From Pseudonocardiales bacterium (GTDB lineage: Bacteria > Actinomycetota > Actinomycetes > Mycobacteriales > Pseudonocardiaceae), in the NCBI GenBank assembly GCA_003244245.1, contig QHBY01000359.1, positions 1-37,705 of the forward strand: a stretch of 37,705 nt of DNA. The letters are read 5' to 3'. Every line of letters starts with the position of its first letter. Positions within the stretch are counted from its first letter, which is position 1. Shown here one piece after another: positions 18,378-30,330 of this stretch. Made by a program: the position numbers and the translations under genes. Under the pieces are notes generated by a model. That model ran no database searches, was not told the DNA's origin, and saw only the letters and a program-made list of their open reading frames with translations.

Positions 18378-21215
18378 TCAGCTGCAACCGCTGGTCGAGC
18401 CACAGCCCTCACAGACGTAGCAGGATCCGGCTGGACGCATCTTGGTCCCGCATGTCATGCACAGTGGCGCGTCAGCGGCCTTCCCCAACTGCAGTTCCAG
18501 CAGCTCGGTGGAGCTGCCCACGTATACCGGGGCCGGTCGGCCCGCTGCCAGCGGAGCGGGATTGCTGAAGTCCACTGAGGTGCGGAGGGACTCGACGTCG
18601 GCCCCGCTGCCCGCGTCGATGCCGTAATCCCCGGCCACCTGCGCAGTGCGCTCTTCGACGGTCAAGATACCCAGTTGGTCCCGCTTGTCCTTAGGCAGCT
18701 GATCCAGCGCGACTCGACGGAACAGATAGTCCACCACGCTGGACGCCATCCGAACGTCCGGGTCATCGGTCATCCCCGCCGGCTCGAAACGCATGTTCAC
18801 GAATTTCGAGACGTAGGTCTCCAGCGGTACTCCGTATTGCAACGCTATCGAGATCGCGATCGAAAAAGCGTCCATCACCCCGGCCAGCGTAGAACCCTGC
18901 TTGGACATCTTCACAAAAATCTCACCCAGCCCGCCATCCGGGTATGAACCTGCGGTCAAATAACCCTCAGCGCCACCAACGGTGAAAGAAACAGTTTCAC
19001 TGGGCCGCTTCTTGGGCAACCGCTTGCGGACCGGCCTGGCGTCGGCTACCGCCGCCTTGTCCGCCCCGGTGGTCGCGGTCTTTCCGGTTGACAACGGCTG
19101 ACCCACCTTGCAGTTATCCCGGTAGATCGCCAGCGCCTTGACTCCCATTTTCCAGGACTGCAGGTAGATCTCTTCGACCTCGTCGACGGTCGCCGTCTCC
19201 GGCATGTTGACAGTTTTGCTGATGGCGCCCGAGATGAACGGCTGGGTCGCCGCCATCATTCGAACGTGGCCCATCGGGGGAATGGCCCGCTCCCCCATTG
19301 CACAATCAAATACCTCGTAGTGCTCGGGGCGCAGCCCAGGGGCATCGATCACGTGGCCGTGCTCGGCGATATATTCGATCACCGCCTCGCTCTGCTCCTG
19401 CTGGTAACCCAAAGCAGCGAGTCCCTTGGGCACCGTCTGGTTGACGATCTGCATGGATCCGCCGCCTACCAGCTTCTTGAACTTCACCAGCGAGAAGTCC
19501 GGCTCAATACCAGTCGTATCGCAATCCATCATGAATCCTATAGTTCCAGTCGGCGCTAATACACTGGCCTGAGCGTTACGCCAACCATTGCTCTCTCCGA
19601 TTCGCATACCATCTTGCCACGCCCTGGTGGCCGCCTTCTGCACGGCACGATCATTGTGGTCGTAGGTTCGGATCAAGTCATTGGCGCCAGCGTGCTTGCG
19701 CATCACCCGCTGGTGCGCTTCGGCGTTGCGCGCATAACCTTCATACGGACCCACGACCCCGGCGAGTTCCGCGGAGCGTTTATAAGCAGTACCGGTCATC
19801 AGCGAAGTGATCGCCGCCGCCAGCGCGCGTCCGCCGCCCGAGTCGTAAGCGTGCCCGGTGGCCATCAACAACGCCCCGAGATTGGCGTAGCCGATGCCGA
19901 GCTGCCGGAACGCCCTGGTCGTCGCCCCGATCGACTCGGTCGGAAAGTCCGCAAAGCAGATCGAGATGTCCATCGCGGTGATGATCAGCTCCACCGTCTT
20001 GGCGAATAGGTCGGCATCGAAGGTGCGGTCCTCGCGGAGAAACTTCATGAGATTGATCGAAGCAAGGTTGCAGCTGGAGTTGTCCAGGTGCAGGTACTCA
20101 CTGCACGGATTAGAGGCGGTGATGCGCCCCGACTCCGGGCAGGTGTGCCAGTCATTGATCGTGTCATCGTATTGCAAGCCAGGGTCGGCGCATTCCCACG
20201 CAGCCTTGGTGATATCGCGGAAGAGCTCCCTGGCGCGCACCGTTTCGATGACCTCGCCGGTGGTTCTGGCGCGCAGCCCGAACTCGCCTTCGGCCTCCAC
20301 GGCGCGCATGAACTCGTCGGAAACCCGGACCGAATTGTTGGCGTTCTGGTACTGGACCGACGTGATGTCCTTGCCACCGAGGTCCATGTCGAATCCAGCG
20401 TCACGGAGCACTCGGATCTTGCGTTCTTCAGATGCCTTGGTCTGCACGAATTCGGCGATATCTGGGTGATCGACGTCGAGTACAACCATTTTGGCGGCGC
20501 GCCGGGTGGCACCTCCTGATTTGATGGTGCCCGCCGAGGCGTCCGCCCCGCGCATGAAACTCACCGGACCGGATGCCGTGCCTCCGGAAGACAGCAGTTC
20601 TTTCGACGAGCGGATACGGGAAAGATTCAATCCGGCACCAGAACCGCCCTTGAAAATCAGCCCCTCCTCCCGGTACCAGTTGAGAATCGATTCCATCTCG
20701 TCGTCGACCGAAAGGATAAAACACGCTGATACTTGTTGAGGTGAGCTGGTGCCGACGTTGAACCAGACCGGGGAGTTGAAGCTGAACACCTGGTGCAGCA
20801 GCATCCAGGTCAGCTCCTGGGAGAAGATCTCCTTGTCGGTGTCGGTGGCGAAGTATCCGTGCTGGACGCCAGCGGCGGTGTAGGTCGTCACGACGCGGTC
20901 GATCAACTGACGCAAACTCGACTCGCGCTGCTCGGTACCCACCGCGCCTCGGAAGTACTTGCTTGTCACGATGTTGACGGCGTTAACTGACCACGAGTCG
21001 GGGAACTCCACACCGCACTGTTCGAAGTTAACCGTACCGTCGCGCCAGTTGGTCATCACGACGTCCCGGCGCTGCCACGTCACCTCGTCGTATGGGTGGC
21101 GCGCCCCAGTGGTGTGGACCCGCTCCATCCGTAGCGCGCGCTTAGGCTGTGCGGCCGACGAAGCTCCAGCGGCTCCCGCCCCGTTGCCAGCCGAAGTCCC
21201 GACGATCTCGGTCAT
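18378..21215 (-). CDS. nrdJ: Class II (adenosylcobalamin-dependent) ribonucleoside-diphosphate reductase
   Basis: [69 protein letters not shown]-terminal [27 protein letters not shown]; overlaps nrdR by 4 nt. Confidence 0.96.
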   Translation of the reverse strand: MTEIVGTSAGNGAGAAGASSAAQPKRALRMERVHTTGARHPYDEVTWQRRDVVMTNWRDGTVNFEQCGVEFPDSWSVNAVNIVTSKYFRGAVGTEQRESSLRQLIDRVVTTYTAAGVQHGYFATDTDKEIFSQELTWMLLHQVFSFNSPVWFNVGTSSPQQVSACFILSVDDEMESILNWYREEGLIFKGGSGAGLNLSRIRSSKELLSSGGTASGPVSFMRGADASAGTIKSGGATRRAAKMVVLDVDHPDIAEFVQTKASEERKIRVLRDAGFDMDLGGKDITSVQYQNANNSVRVSDEFMRAVEAEGEFGLRARTTGEVIETVRARELFRDITKAAWECADPGLQYDDTINDWHTCPESGRITASNPCSEYLHLDNSSCNLASINLMKFLREDRTFDADLFAKTVELIITAMDISICFADFPTESIGATTRAFRQLGIGYANLGALLMATGHAYDSGGGRALAAAITSLMTGTAYKRSAELAGVVGPYEGYARNAEAHQRVMRKHAGANDLIRTYDHNDRAVQKAATRAWQDGMRIGESNGWRNAQASVLAPTGTIGFMMDCDTTGIEPDFSLVKFKKLVGGGSMQIVNQTVPKGLAALGYQQEQSEAVIEYIAEHGHVIDAPGLRPEHYEVFDCAMGERAIPPMGHVRMMAATQPFISGAISKTVNMPETATVDEVEEIYLQSWKMGVKALAIYRDNCKVGQPLSTGKTATTGADKAAVADARPVRKRLPKKRPSETVSFTVGGAEGYLTAGSYPDGGLGEIFVKMSKQGSTLAGVMDAFSIAISIALQYGVPLETYVSKFVNMRFEPAGMTDDPDVRMASSVVDYLFRRVALDQLPKDKRDQLGILTVEERTAQVAGDYGIDAGSGADVESLRTSVDFSNPAPLAAGRPAPVYVGSSTELLELQLGKAADAPLCMTCGTKMRPAGSCYVCEGCGSTSGCS

Positions 21216-21757
21216 CCCTCATCCCTCTCAGTCCGGTGTGCATACTCGCGGCTTCGGGTCTCCCCGGCCGGAGCGGTCGGATCCTTCGTCGTGCGGTCGT
21301 GGCATGGGAGGTTACGCAGGCTTCGGATCTCCTTCTCGAAGTCCTCGATCGACGAGAACGACCGGTAGACGCTCGCGAAACGTAGGTAGGCCACTTCATC
21401 GAGGTCCCGCAGCGGACCGAGGATGGCCAATCCGACCTCCTGACTGGGCACCTCGGCGCTGCCCATGGACCGGATCACCTCTTCAACCCGGTGCGCCAAT
21501 TGCCGCAGCGCATCCTCGTCCACCGGGCGCCCCTGGCATGCCCGGCATACACCGCGGATGATCTTGTCGCGACTGAACGGCTCGGTGACACCCGAGCGCT
21601 TCACCACGGCCAGCACCAGCTCCTCCACCGTCGTGAACCGCCGACCGCACGCCGGGCACGACCGGCGTCGGCGGATCGCCTGGCCATCCTCTACCTCGCG
21701 CGAGTCGATGACGCGCGAGTCGCCGTGCCGGCAGAACGGACAGTGCATAACCCTCAC
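21212..21757 (-). CDS. nrdR: Transcriptional repressor NrdR
   Basis: [43 protein letters not shown] zinc ribbon plus ATP-cone. Confidence 0.96.
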   Translation of the reverse strand: MRVMHCPFCRHGDSRVIDSREVEDGQAIRRRRSCPACGRRFTTVEELVLAVVKRSGVTEPFSRDKIIRGVCRACQGRPVDEDALRQLAHRVEEVIRSMGSAEVPSQEVGLAILGPLRDLDEVAYLRFASVYRSFSSIEDFEKEIRSLRNLPCHDRTTKDPTAPAGETRSREYAHRTERDEG

Positions 21758-21794
21758 CCCTCCCCAGGGTCACGCCGATGCGTACCAGCACCAG

Positions 21795-21842
21795 GCCCAA
21801 CATGTACGCGAACAACATCGCTGTAACTACTATATGTTGTGG
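21795..21842. promoter_or_regulatory. Putative NrdR box pair upstream of nrdRJ
   Basis: CTACTATATGTTGTGG (21827-21842) matches acaCwAtATaTwGtgt at 12/16; a weak second copy GCCCAACATGTACGCG (21795-21810, 8/16) starts 32 bp away. Confidence 0.65.
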
Positions 21843-22012
21843 TGGCCCATAAAGTCGAGCCGCCACGGCGCAGGCCTTCAGGCACGCGGTGAGCGCGTCC
21901 TGCCCGCTGAGGGCCTACCGGGTTGAAGCCGCACGACGGTGACGAAGAAGCAGCATCCGGCCGCCGCAGGGCTGGTACTGGGCGGCGTGGCCCACGGACG
22001 GATCTGTGATCG

Positions 22013-22528
22013 TCAACGTCCGTCGGGCACCTGCAACCGCTGACCGGGCTCTATGGCGGAGCCCACGATCCCATTCAGTTCCCGGATCCGGTGCACCACC
22101 GCACGCTGGTCAGACTGTGGCGCCACCCGCCGCGCCACGTCCCAGAGGGTCTCGCCCCCGCCCACGCGGATCACCGCCGTCTCCGCCGGAATCCCAGGGC
22201 TTGCGCCCTGCCCGATCCAGCCGAGGCCACCGACCACGGCCACCGTCACGGTAGCCGCCGCAACTACGCCCGCCAGCCGGCCTGACCGCAGCACGGGTAG
22301 GCGTACCGCCGCCATCGCGACCTGCGTCGGGACCGGCATCCGCCGATGCACCAAGCATCCCGCCTGGTGGCTCCGTACGGCAGGAGCGAGCGGTGGCACG
22401 GGCGCTGGAGGTGCCGGAAGCGCCGGTGTGAGCGCTGCCAGCCGCCGCACCGGCCTGGCGCTGCTCGGCACGACCTCCACACCTCGCGCCGCGGGCGGAC
22501 TGCTCAACCGTGCTGGTGCCGTCATCAA
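22013..22528 (-). CDS. LysM-domain membrane protein, divergent from lexA (Rv2719c-like)
   Basis: TM helix then IRVGGGETLWDVARRVAPQSDQRAVVHRIRELNGIVGSAIEPGQRLQVP (LysM). Confidence 0.88.
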   Translation of the reverse strand: MMTAPARLSSPPAARGVEVVPSSARPVRRLAALTPALPAPPAPVPPLAPAVRSHQAGCLVHRRMPVPTQVAMAAVRLPVLRSGRLAGVVAAATVTVAVVGGLGWIGQGASPGIPAETAVIRVGGGETLWDVARRVAPQSDQRAVVHRIRELNGIVGSAIEPGQRLQVPDGR

Positions 22529-22548
22529 GACTCCTCATCGCGGGTACC

Positions 22549-22566
22549 ATCGAACGCGCGTTCGAT
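22549..22566. promoter_or_regulatory. LexA/SOS box proximal to the LysM gene
   Basis: ATCGAACGCGCGTTCGAT, perfect TCGAAC-N4-GTTCGA palindrome. Confidence 0.93.
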
Positions 22567-22629
22567 CGAACTGCTGTGCGGTGTCTATCACGGCGCCCCG
22601 ACAGAGTCGGTGACCGTGCGGCGTGTTGT

Positions 22630-22645
22630 TCGAACAGATGTTTGA
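22630..22645. promoter_or_regulatory. LexA/SOS box proximal to lexA
   Basis: TCGAAC-AGAT-GTTTGA, 11/12 of the actinobacterial SOS consensus. Confidence 0.85.
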
Positions 22646-22735
22646 TCTTTGACCGGGCGGTGGCTAGCGTCAGCATCGTTACGCGCCGTGGGGGTTCGAC
22701 GGTGGTCTCGTAACTTCGCAGCCCGAGGAGGAGCG

Positions 22736-23488
22736 TTGGGAAAACAGCCAAGTGACAAGCCGGAGGTAGCCGTTTCCGGAGCGCAGACCCACAGCCCGAG
22801 CCATGCCGCGCAGGTGCATGTTTTCCCCGACCTCGACGACAGCACTGGCAACGACAGCCTCACCCCGCGCCAGCGACGGGTTCTCGAGGTGATCCGGGAG
22901 TGGGTGGAACGGTTCGGCTACCCGCCGAGTGTGCGGGAGATCGGCGAAGCGGTCGGGCTCACGTCGACATCGTCGGTCGCACACCAACTGCGTGCCCTGG
23001 AACGCAAGGGTTACTTGCGCCGGGATCCCAACCGGCCTCGCGCGGTCGGTGTCCGGCCCGCCGACAGTCCACCTCAGGCCTCGGAGACCCCGAGCGGGGA
23101 GCCCGATCGCCCCAAGCCTGTTTTCGTTCCCGTGGTCGGCCGGATCGCCGCAGGCGGACCGGTGCTCGCCGAGCAGGCTGTCGAAGACGTCTTCCCGCTG
23201 CCGAAAGAACTCGTCGGTGAGGGATCCCTGTTCCTGCTTCGCGTCGTGGGAGACTCGATGGTCGACGCGGCGATCACCGACGGGGACTGGGTGGTCGTCC
23301 GTCAGCAGCCCAGCGCCGAAAACGGAGACATCGTCGCTGCCATGATCGACGGTGAGGCAACCGTGAAGACGTTCAAGCGCCGTGACGGGCACGTCTGGCT
23401 GCTCCCACACAACGCCGCCTACCAACCGATCCCAGGCGACGAAGCGACCGTACTCGGCCGGGTGGTGACGGTGCTGCGACGGCTGTGA
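22736..23488 (+). CDS. lexA: SOS repressor LexA (probable TTG start)
   Basis: [44 protein letters not shown], cleavage site [15 protein letters not shown] (Ser), [10 protein letters not shown] (Lys); GGAGGAGCG precedes TTG. Confidence 0.93.
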   Translation: MGKQPSDKPEVAVSGAQTHSPSHAAQVHVFPDLDDSTGNDSLTPRQRRVLEVIREWVERFGYPPSVREIGEAVGLTSTSSVAHQLRALERKGYLRRDPNRPRAVGVRPADSPPQASETPSGEPDRPKPVFVPVVGRIAAGGPVLAEQAVEDVFPLPKELVGEGSLFLLRVVGDSMVDAAITDGDWVVVRQQPSAENGDIVAAMIDGEATVKTFKRRDGHVWLLPHNAAYQPIPGDEATVLGRVVTVLRRL

Positions 23489-23508
23489 GTCTGCCGACGA
23501 GGTCAGGC

Positions 23509-24933
23509 CTAGACCAGATACGCGGTGAGCGCACGGGCGAGGTCCGGTCGCACCCGTGCGCGCAGCCAGGTGCCGTTTTCGGTGTGGTCGGTAGCCAGCA
23601 TCTCGCCCTCGGCATGCACCCGAGCGACCAAGGCACCCTGGGTCCACGGCAACAATGCGTCGACTTCCACGTGCGGTTGCGGCAACCCGTCGGCGATCCG
23701 CTGGACCAACCCGACGATGCCGGCCCCGGTATGCGCGGAGACGAACGACGCGTTCGGCAGCACGTGGCGCAACCGAGACAGCACGAGCTGGTCCGCGTCG
23801 TCGATCTTGTTCACCACGAGCAACTCGGGCGGCATCGGCGCCTCACGCCCCCTGGTGATCTCAGCGAGAACCTCGTGCACCGCCTCCACCTGCAGTTCAG
23901 GCATCGGATCGGCGCCGTCGACCACATGCAGCAGCAGATCCGCGTCGGCCGTCTCCTCCAACGTGGAGCGAAACGCCTCCACCAACTGATGCGGTAGGTG
24001 ACGGACAAAACCGACAGTGTCGGTGAGCGTGTACTCCTGCCCTTGCGGGGTGCTGGCCCGGCGAGTGGTGGGATCCAGGGTGGCGAACAGGGCGTCCTGC
24101 ACCAGCACCCCAGCGCCGGTGAGCACATTGAGCAGGCTGGATTTGCCCGCGTTGGTGTAGCCGACGATGGCTACGTTGGGCACCTCGTTGGCGCGCCTGC
24201 GGCCCCGCTTGGTGTCGCGAATCGTTCGCATCGCGGCGATCTCGCGGCGCAGCTTGGCCAGCCGGCGGTGGATGCGCCGCCGATCGGTCTCCAGCTTCGT
24301 CTCCCCGGGACCGCGAGTACCCACTCCCCCGCTGGCACCGCCGCCCGCACCACCAGCTTGCCGGGACAGCGACTCGCCCCAGCCACGAAGCCGCGGCAGG
24401 AAGTAACTCAGCTGGGCCAGCTCGACCTGCGCCTTGCCTTCCCGGGATCGGGCGTGCTGGGCGAAGATATCCAGGATCAGCGCGGTCCGGTCAACGACCT
24501 TGACCTTGAGCTTGGTCTCCAGCTGCCGCAGCTGGCCGGGGGTCAGTTCGCCATCGCAGATCACGGTGTCCGCCGCGGTGCGCAGGACGACCTCGCGCAG
24601 CTCGAGGACCTTGCCGGAGCCGATGTACGTCGCCGGGTCGGGGCGCTCGCGGCGCTGGACCATGGCTTCGAGCACCTGCGACCCGGCAGTCTCGGCAAGC
24701 CGGGCCAGTTCGGCCATCGACGCCTCGGCCTGGGCTGCGGAGTCGTCGGTCCATACCCCGACGAGCACCACGCGCTCCAGGCGAAGCTGCCGGTACTCGA
24801 CTTCGGTGACATCAGCGAGCTCGGTGGACAGCCCGGGCACGCGACGCAGCGCGGAGCGCTCTTCGAGATCCAGCTCACCTCGGGAGGTATGAGGGTCGGG
24901 ATCACGGGACGGAAGAATCGGTGAGGTTGTCAT
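23509..24933 (-). CDS. hflX: Ribosome-associated GTPase HflX
   Basis: VAIVGYTNAGKSSLLNVLTGAGVLVQDALFATLDPTTRR, LTDTVGFVRHLPHQLVEAFRSTLEE. Confidence 0.96.
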   Translation of the reverse strand: MTTSPILPSRDPDPHTSRGELDLEERSALRRVPGLSTELADVTEVEYRQLRLERVVLVGVWTDDSAAQAEASMAELARLAETAGSQVLEAMVQRRERPDPATYIGSGKVLELREVVLRTAADTVICDGELTPGQLRQLETKLKVKVVDRTALILDIFAQHARSREGKAQVELAQLSYFLPRLRGWGESLSRQAGGAGGGASGGVGTRGPGETKLETDRRRIHRRLAKLRREIAAMRTIRDTKRGRRRANEVPNVAIVGYTNAGKSSLLNVLTGAGVLVQDALFATLDPTTRRASTPQGQEYTLTDTVGFVRHLPHQLVEAFRSTLEETADADLLLHVVDGADPMPELQVEAVHEVLAEITRGREAPMPPELLVVNKIDDADQLVLSRLRHVLPNASFVSAHTGAGIVGLVQRIADGLPQPHVEVDALLPWTQGALVARVHAEGEMLATDHTENGTWLRARVRPDLARALTAYLV

Positions 24934-24997
24934 ACACCTCTCATCGTGACACGTCCGGGCGAATCATGCTCACGAATTCGCCCGCGCACCCAGTTGA

Positions 24998-25834
24998 TCA
25001 GTGCGCCGACCACCAGTCGAGACCCAGCCAGCCCCGCGCGACGAGAACCGCGGGCCCGGTCAGCGTGCTGCCGTCCCCGGTGATCTCGACGTGCAGCCGG
25101 CCGCCGGATACCTGCACGTCCGCCTCGCCGGTGTCCTGGTCGTGCGCATCCAGCACCGCGGCGAGCGCGGCCACCGTTCCGGTGCCACACGAGCGCGTCT
25201 CGCCTACTCCCCGCTCATGCACCCGCATCCGCAGATGCCCTGCGGACAGCACGTTGATGAACTCGACATTGACACCGGACGGGAAGGTTGCGGGATCGTG
25301 CCCCGGCGGCACAGTGAGGTCCAATTGTTCCACCGCCACCTCGGTCATGCAGGCCAGGTGAGGATTGCCGAGATCCACAACGAGCCCGGTGAACGCTGCA
25401 CCCCCGACGGTCACCGTCGATGTGCCGTTGCGCTGCACCTGACCCATCTCGACCGTCACCGAGCCGTCCTCGTTGCACCGCACCGTGCGGGGTCCAGACC
25501 GGCTGCCGATCCGGAACTCGCGGTCGGAGACAAACCCGGCGTCAGTCAGGTAGTGGGCGAACAGTCGGGCCCCGTTACCGCATAGCTCAGCGACGGATCC
25601 ATCGGCATTGCGGTAGTCCATGAACCAGTCGTCCGGTGACGTGTCCGGCGGCGCGTCGCTCACCAGCGCACCTGGTACCACCCGCAGCACCCCGTCGGCA
25701 CCCAGCCCACCGCGTCGGTCGCACAGTGCGCGCACCCGAGATGGTGTCAAGTCCACTGCGCCGGTGGGGTCGGGCAACAGGACGAAGTCGTTCTCCGTCC
25801 CGTGCCCCTTGAGAAACTCGATGCCCTGCTCCAT
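24998..25834 (-). CDS. dapF: Diaminopimelate epimerase
   Basis: FLKGHGTENDFVLLPD, YRNADGSVAELCGNGARLFAHYL, ERGVGETRSCGTGTVAA. Confidence 0.96.
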   Translation of the reverse strand: MEQGIEFLKGHGTENDFVLLPDPTGAVDLTPSRVRALCDRRGGLGADGVLRVVPGALVSDAPPDTSPDDWFMDYRNADGSVAELCGNGARLFAHYLTDAGFVSDREFRIGSRSGPRTVRCNEDGSVTVEMGQVQRNGTSTVTVGGAAFTGLVVDLGNPHLACMTEVAVEQLDLTVPPGHDPATFPSGVNVEFINVLSAGHLRMRVHERGVGETRSCGTGTVAALAAVLDAHDQDTGEADVQVSGGRLHVEITGDGSTLTGPAVLVARGWLGLDWWSAH

Positions 25835-25845
25835 CGGCTGTGAGC

Positions 25846-26754
25846 CTATCCGTCCGCGGCCAAGCGCAGTGCGGCGTCGACCAAGTCGGGGTGCTGGCAG
25901 TCCAGCCACCGGATCCGGCCGTCGCGCCGAAACCAGCTGCGCTGCCGGCGGACGAAGCGCCGGGTCGCTTGGGCGGTCGGGCCCGCGGCGCAGGCCGGAT
26001 CGGCGCCCGCGTCCAGCGCGGCGATGACCTGCTGGTAGCCCAGCGCTCGCGAGGCCGTTCGGCCGTCCCGCAGACCGCGAGACAGCAGTTCGCGGACTTC
26101 GTCGACCAGCCCGTCGGTGAACATCCGATCCACTCGCGCGTCGACCCGCTCGTCCAGGACCGCAGGGTCGGTATCCAACCCGATGATCGTGGCTCGGTAA
26201 CGCGCCGGGCCGGGCGGTGGCAACACCGCGGAAAACGGACGGCCGGTGAGCCGGATGACCTCCAGCGCCCGCACCACCCGACGCCCGTTGCTCGGCAGGA
26301 TCCGGCCGGCCGCCACCGGATCGAGTCGATGCAGCCGGTGATGCAGTACCGGCGCCCCCTGCTGCGCCAGTTCGGCTTCGAGCTGGGCCCGCAGTTCGGG
26401 GTCGGTGCCCGGGAAGTTCAGATCGTCCAGCACAGCCTGCACGTACAATCCGGAACCGCCGGCCAGCACCGGCACCTCACCGGCGGCGAGTAGCTCCTCG
26501 ATGATGCGGCGGGCTTCGCGCTGGTACGCCGCCACCGATGCGGCCTCGGTGACGTCGAGGACGTCGAGCAGATGGTGGCGCACCGCAACGCGCGCGGCGG
26601 CCGGTAGCTTGGCGGTACCGATGTCCATACCCCGGTACAGCTGCATCGCGTCGGCGTTGACCACCTCGCCACCCAGACTGCGGGCCAGCTGCACCGCAAG
26701 GTCGGACTTGCCGGTGCCGGTCGGGCCGACCACCGCGAGGGCGCGTGGATTCAT
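25846..26754 (-). CDS. miaA: tRNA dimethylallyltransferase
   Basis: [55 protein letters not shown]. Confidence 0.96.
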   Translation of the reverse strand: MNPRALAVVGPTGTGKSDLAVQLARSLGGEVVNADAMQLYRGMDIGTAKLPAAARVAVRHHLLDVLDVTEAASVAAYQREARRIIEELLAAGEVPVLAGGSGLYVQAVLDDLNFPGTDPELRAQLEAELAQQGAPVLHHRLHRLDPVAAGRILPSNGRRVVRALEVIRLTGRPFSAVLPPPGPARYRATIIGLDTDPAVLDERVDARVDRMFTDGLVDEVRELLSRGLRDGRTASRALGYQQVIAALDAGADPACAAGPTAQATRRFVRRQRSWFRRDGRIRWLDCQHPDLVDAALRLAADG

Positions 26755-26973
26755 CCGGCCGGCACCGGGATCGGTGGATGTGGCGCCACCGCCACGCGTA
26801 CGATCACCGCTGCAGGTTAGTGCCACTTCGCACCTGCTCCCTGCCCGCGCGCCTGAACTGCTCCAATGCGGCCCTGGCCGAGCGTTTCGGGACAGCCCGT
26901 CGTGGTGCACGCACCTGTGCAGTCGGGGCGCCCGCAGGACGCGGCGGCGGCCACGAGCTTGAGGAAGGCCGGC

Positions 26974-28269
26974 ATGACCGAGGACAACCGGACACAGCAA
27001 CATCTGGAGACCAGTGCTCAATCCGGTGCCCGACCCTTCGTGTCGCGCGCCTGCCGGGATCCGCAGCGCTGGGGACGAATCGCTGCCGACGGAACGGTGT
27101 ACACCCACACCGCTGGCGGCGAGCGAGCAGTCGGTTCGTGGCAGGCCGGCACGACCGAGGAGGGGCTGGCCCACTTCGCGCGCCGCTTCGACGACCTGCT
27201 CACCGAAGCCGAACTGCTCGAGTCCCGGTTGACGTCGGGAGTAGCTGACCCCAAGCAGGCGCTGTCCCGGGTCCGAAGCTTGCGCGATGAGCTCGTCGAA
27301 CCGACCGCCATGGGCGACCTCCTCGGGTTCACCGCGTTCCTGGATCACCTGCAGCGGCGCGCCGAGGACACCCTCGCCGGCGCTAAGACAGCCAGAGAGC
27401 AGGCCAAGGCGCGAGCAACCGCCCGCAAGGAGGCACTAGCGCAGGAGGCCGAGCTGATCGGCGCCGAGTCCACCCAGTGGAAATCCGGCGGCGACCGGCT
27501 GCGCACCATCCTGGACGAATGGAAGACGATCAAGGGCGTCGACCGGAAAAACGATGAGGCGTTATGGCGCCGCTTCTCCAAGGCCCGGGACGCCTTCGCC
27601 AGGCGACGCGGCGCGCATTTCGCCGAACTCGACCGGCAGCGCGTCGGGGCGCGAAGTCGTAAGGAGGAGCTGGTCGTCGAGGCCGAGGCGCTGGCCGACT
27701 CCACCGACTGGGGCACCACCGCGAGTCGCTTCCGGACCCTGATGGCGGAATGGAAGACGGCGGGGCGCGCCCCCAAGGAAGCCGACGACGCCTTATGGCA
27801 GCGGTTCCGCGCCGCCCAGGAACGCTTCTTCACTCAGCGCTCGGCCACCTTCTCCGGTCGCGACTCGGAGTTGGAGCGCAACATGACGCGCAAGCGGGAG
27901 CTGGTCGCTGCCGCGGAACGGATTGATCCGGCCGGTGATATTGAGGCGGCCCGGACCCAGCTGCGGGATATCCAGGAACGCTGGGAGAGCGTGGGCAAGG
28001 TTCCGCGCGAGCGGGTCAAAGAGCTCGAAGGCCGGTTGCGTGCCGTCGAGGACCGGGTCCGCACCGCGGCCAACGCGCAGTGGCGGCAGATCGACCCCGA
28101 GTCCGAGGCCCGCGTGGCCCAGTTCCGGGACCGGGTGGAGCAGTACGAGGCACAGGCGGCGAAGGCCCGCGCCGCTGGAGATGATCACCGCGCCAGCACC
28201 GCGCAGGCCCGGGCTGATCAGTGGCGGGAGTGGTTGGCCGCAGCCGAGCGGGCTGTCACCAGCCGGTGA
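26974..28269 (+). CDS. DUF349 domain-containing protein
   Basis: Repeated WK..(R)..DE.LW.RF..A...F units: [54 protein letters not shown]. Confidence 0.92.
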   Translation: MTEDNRTQQHLETSAQSGARPFVSRACRDPQRWGRIAADGTVYTHTAGGERAVGSWQAGTTEEGLAHFARRFDDLLTEAELLESRLTSGVADPKQALSRVRSLRDELVEPTAMGDLLGFTAFLDHLQRRAEDTLAGAKTAREQAKARATARKEALAQEAELIGAESTQWKSGGDRLRTILDEWKTIKGVDRKNDEALWRRFSKARDAFARRRGAHFAELDRQRVGARSRKEELVVEAEALADSTDWGTTASRFRTLMAEWKTAGRAPKEADDALWQRFRAAQERFFTQRSATFSGRDSELERNMTRKRELVAAAERIDPAGDIEAARTQLRDIQERWESVGKVPRERVKELEGRLRAVEDRVRTAANAQWRQIDPESEARVAQFRDRVEQYEAQAAKARAAGDDHRASTAQARADQWREWLAAAERAVTSR

Positions 28270-28279
28270 AGGGGACCGG

Positions 28280-28750
28280 CTACTGGCGCGACACTGCGAG
28301 CCGCAGCCATTGCACGGCCAGCACCGCCACGGCCAGCACCGCCAACACCAGCCCGATGCCGGGCCCGGCGCCGTGCACGGTCTGCCGCGACCAGATTGCC
28401 CACACCCCGTCGAGCACGCAATAGGTACAACCCAGTGCGCTGGCCCAGACCAGACCCCAGCGCCGGGTGACGAGCGCCAGTGCGGACACACCGACGCCCA
28501 TCACCAGCGCCACGCCCCCGAACATCCGCGGCAGCAGTCCGACCCGGTCAACCGGGTTAGCGGTGCCGCTGAGCACGTCCCAGCCGCTGGCATCGCCTAC
28601 CCACGGCAACGCGACGGCCAGCAGCAGGAGCATGATCGCCCCGGAAATCACCGCTGCGCGGGCGCCCGGGTCGACCCGGTGCAACGCCGAGCGCTCCACT
28701 GCGTCGATCTCAGCCCGCAGCGCGGCGATGCCATTCGGATCGTCGGTCAT
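28280..28750 (-). CDS. Conserved membrane protein (Rv2732c-like)
   Basis: Four hydrophobic segments; 4-nt overlap with the miaB 3' end; locus position. Confidence 0.75.
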   Translation of the reverse strand: MTDDPNGIAALRAEIDAVERSALHRVDPGARAAVISGAIMLLLLAVALPWVGDASGWDVLSGTANPVDRVGLLPRMFGGVALVMGVGVSALALVTRRWGLVWASALGCTYCVLDGVWAIWSRQTVHGAGPGIGLVLAVLAVAVLAVQWLRLAVSRQ

Positions 28751-30204
28751 ATCGCCGCCCTGGAGAATGAGGGCAGTCCGAGAAGCACCCCCGGGGTGGT
28801 CGGGCGTCGACCGGCCGCCCACGCGTCGCCCGCAGCGGTCTGGCGGTGCGCCCGCAAGGCCATGTCGGACACCAGGTGGTGCGGCGCCGCATAGGTGATC
28901 TCCGCGAGTACCACATCGCCCGGCCGGATCTCCCTGTCTCCCGGTTCGAAGTGCACCAGCCGGCCGTCCCTGGCGCGCCCGCTCATCCTCCGGGTGACCG
29001 CGTCCTTGCGGCCCTCCCCCTCGGAGACCAGTACCTCCACCACGCTGGCGGCCAGGCTTCGGTTGAGTTCCCAGGAAATGCTCTCCTGCAGCGCGACGAG
29101 CCGCTCATAGCGGTCCTGCACGACCGCCTTGGGCACCTGGCCGTCCAGGTCCGCGGCCGGTGTGCCCGGACGGCGCGAGTACTGGAAGGTGAACGCGTGC
29201 GCGAAGCGGGCTTGCGCCACTACGTCCAGGGTGGCCTGAAAGTCGGCCTCGGTCTCACCGGGGAAGCCGACGATGATGTCGGTGGACAGCGCCGCGTCGG
29301 GCATCGCGGCCCGCACGTCCTCGACGATCTTGAGGTAGCGCTGCGCTCGGTAGGAGCGGCGCATCGCCGCCAGGACCGCATCCGAGCCGGACTGCAACGG
29401 CATGTGCAGCTGGTGGCAGACGTTCGGGGTCGCCGCCATCGCCTCGATGACGTCTGAAGTGAAGTCCCGCGGATGCGGCGAGGTGAAGCGCACCCGCTCC
29501 AGACCGTCGATCGTCCCGCAGGCGCGCAGCAGGTCGCCGAATGCGCGCCGATCCCCGAAGTCGACCCCGTAGGCGTTGACGTTCTGTCCCAGCAAGGTCA
29601 CTTCGACGACGCCCTCGGCCACCAAGGCCTCGATCTCCGCAAGCACATCACCGGGGCGCCGGTCGACCTCCTTGCCGCGCAGCGCGGGCACGATGCAGAA
29701 GGTGCAGGTGTTGTTGCAACCCACTGAGATCGACACCCAGGCGGAGTGCGCCGAGTCCCGCTTCGCCGGCAACGCAGAGGGAAATACTTCCAGCGACTCC
29801 GCGATCTCGATCTGGGCCGCGTCGTTGTGCCGGGCCCGCTCCAACAGTACCGGCAGCGAGCCGATGTTGTGGGTGCCGAACACCACGTCGACCCAGGGCG
29901 CCCGCCGGGTGATCTCGCCGCGGTCTTTTTGCGCCAGGCAGCCGCCGACGGCGATCTGCATCCCCGGGTGATCGCGCTTGATCGGGCGCAGCTGACCGAG
30001 GTTGCCATAGAGCCGGTTGTCCGCGTTCTCCCGCACCGCGCAGGTGTTGAGGACGACCACATCCGGGGTAGCGTCGCACCCCGCAGGCACGTACCCGGCC
30101 GCCTCGAGCAACCCGGCCAACCGTTCGGAGTCGTGCACATTCATCTGGCAGCCGTAGGTGCGCACACGGTAGCTACGTGGGCACTGCTCGGTACTCACCA
30201 TCAT
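28747..30204 (-). CDS. miaB: tRNA-2-methylthio-N6-dimethylallyladenosine synthase
   Basis: [17 protein letters not shown], radical [27 protein letters not shown] domain at C-terminus. Confidence 0.96.
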   Translation of the reverse strand: MMVSTEQCPRSYRVRTYGCQMNVHDSERLAGLLEAAGYVPAGCDATPDVVVLNTCAVRENADNRLYGNLGQLRPIKRDHPGMQIAVGGCLAQKDRGEITRRAPWVDVVFGTHNIGSLPVLLERARHNDAAQIEIAESLEVFPSALPAKRDSAHSAWVSISVGCNNTCTFCIVPALRGKEVDRRPGDVLAEIEALVAEGVVEVTLLGQNVNAYGVDFGDRRAFGDLLRACGTIDGLERVRFTSPHPRDFTSDVIEAMAATPNVCHQLHMPLQSGSDAVLAAMRRSYRAQRYLKIVEDVRAAMPDAALSTDIIVGFPGETEADFQATLDVVAQARFAHAFTFQYSRRPGTPAADLDGQVPKAVVQDRYERLVALQESISWELNRSLAASVVEVLVSEGEGRKDAVTRRMSGRARDGRLVHFEPGDREIRPGDVVLAEITYAAPHHLVSDMALRAHRQTAAGDAWAAGRRPTTPGVLLGLPSFSRAAI

Positions 30205-30330
30205 CTGCAGATCACCCTTCCTTACCCATCCAGGGTAGGGCCGGGTCGAAACCCGCCATCGAGCCACCCTCGTCCCACGGGCAACCGCGTGGTAGGTATG
30301 ACTCGATGCCCCACCCACTTGGAGGATCGG

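Noticed and set aside
21843-22012. Possible cobalamin riboswitch or structured RNA near nrdJ/nrdR
   Set aside because: No B12-box-like sequence recognised on the strand that would lead into nrdR-nrdJ.
29746-30330. N-terminal extension of the gluA ORF (29746..31089)
   Set aside because: Antisense to miaB; ATG 30331 has a GGAGG RBS.
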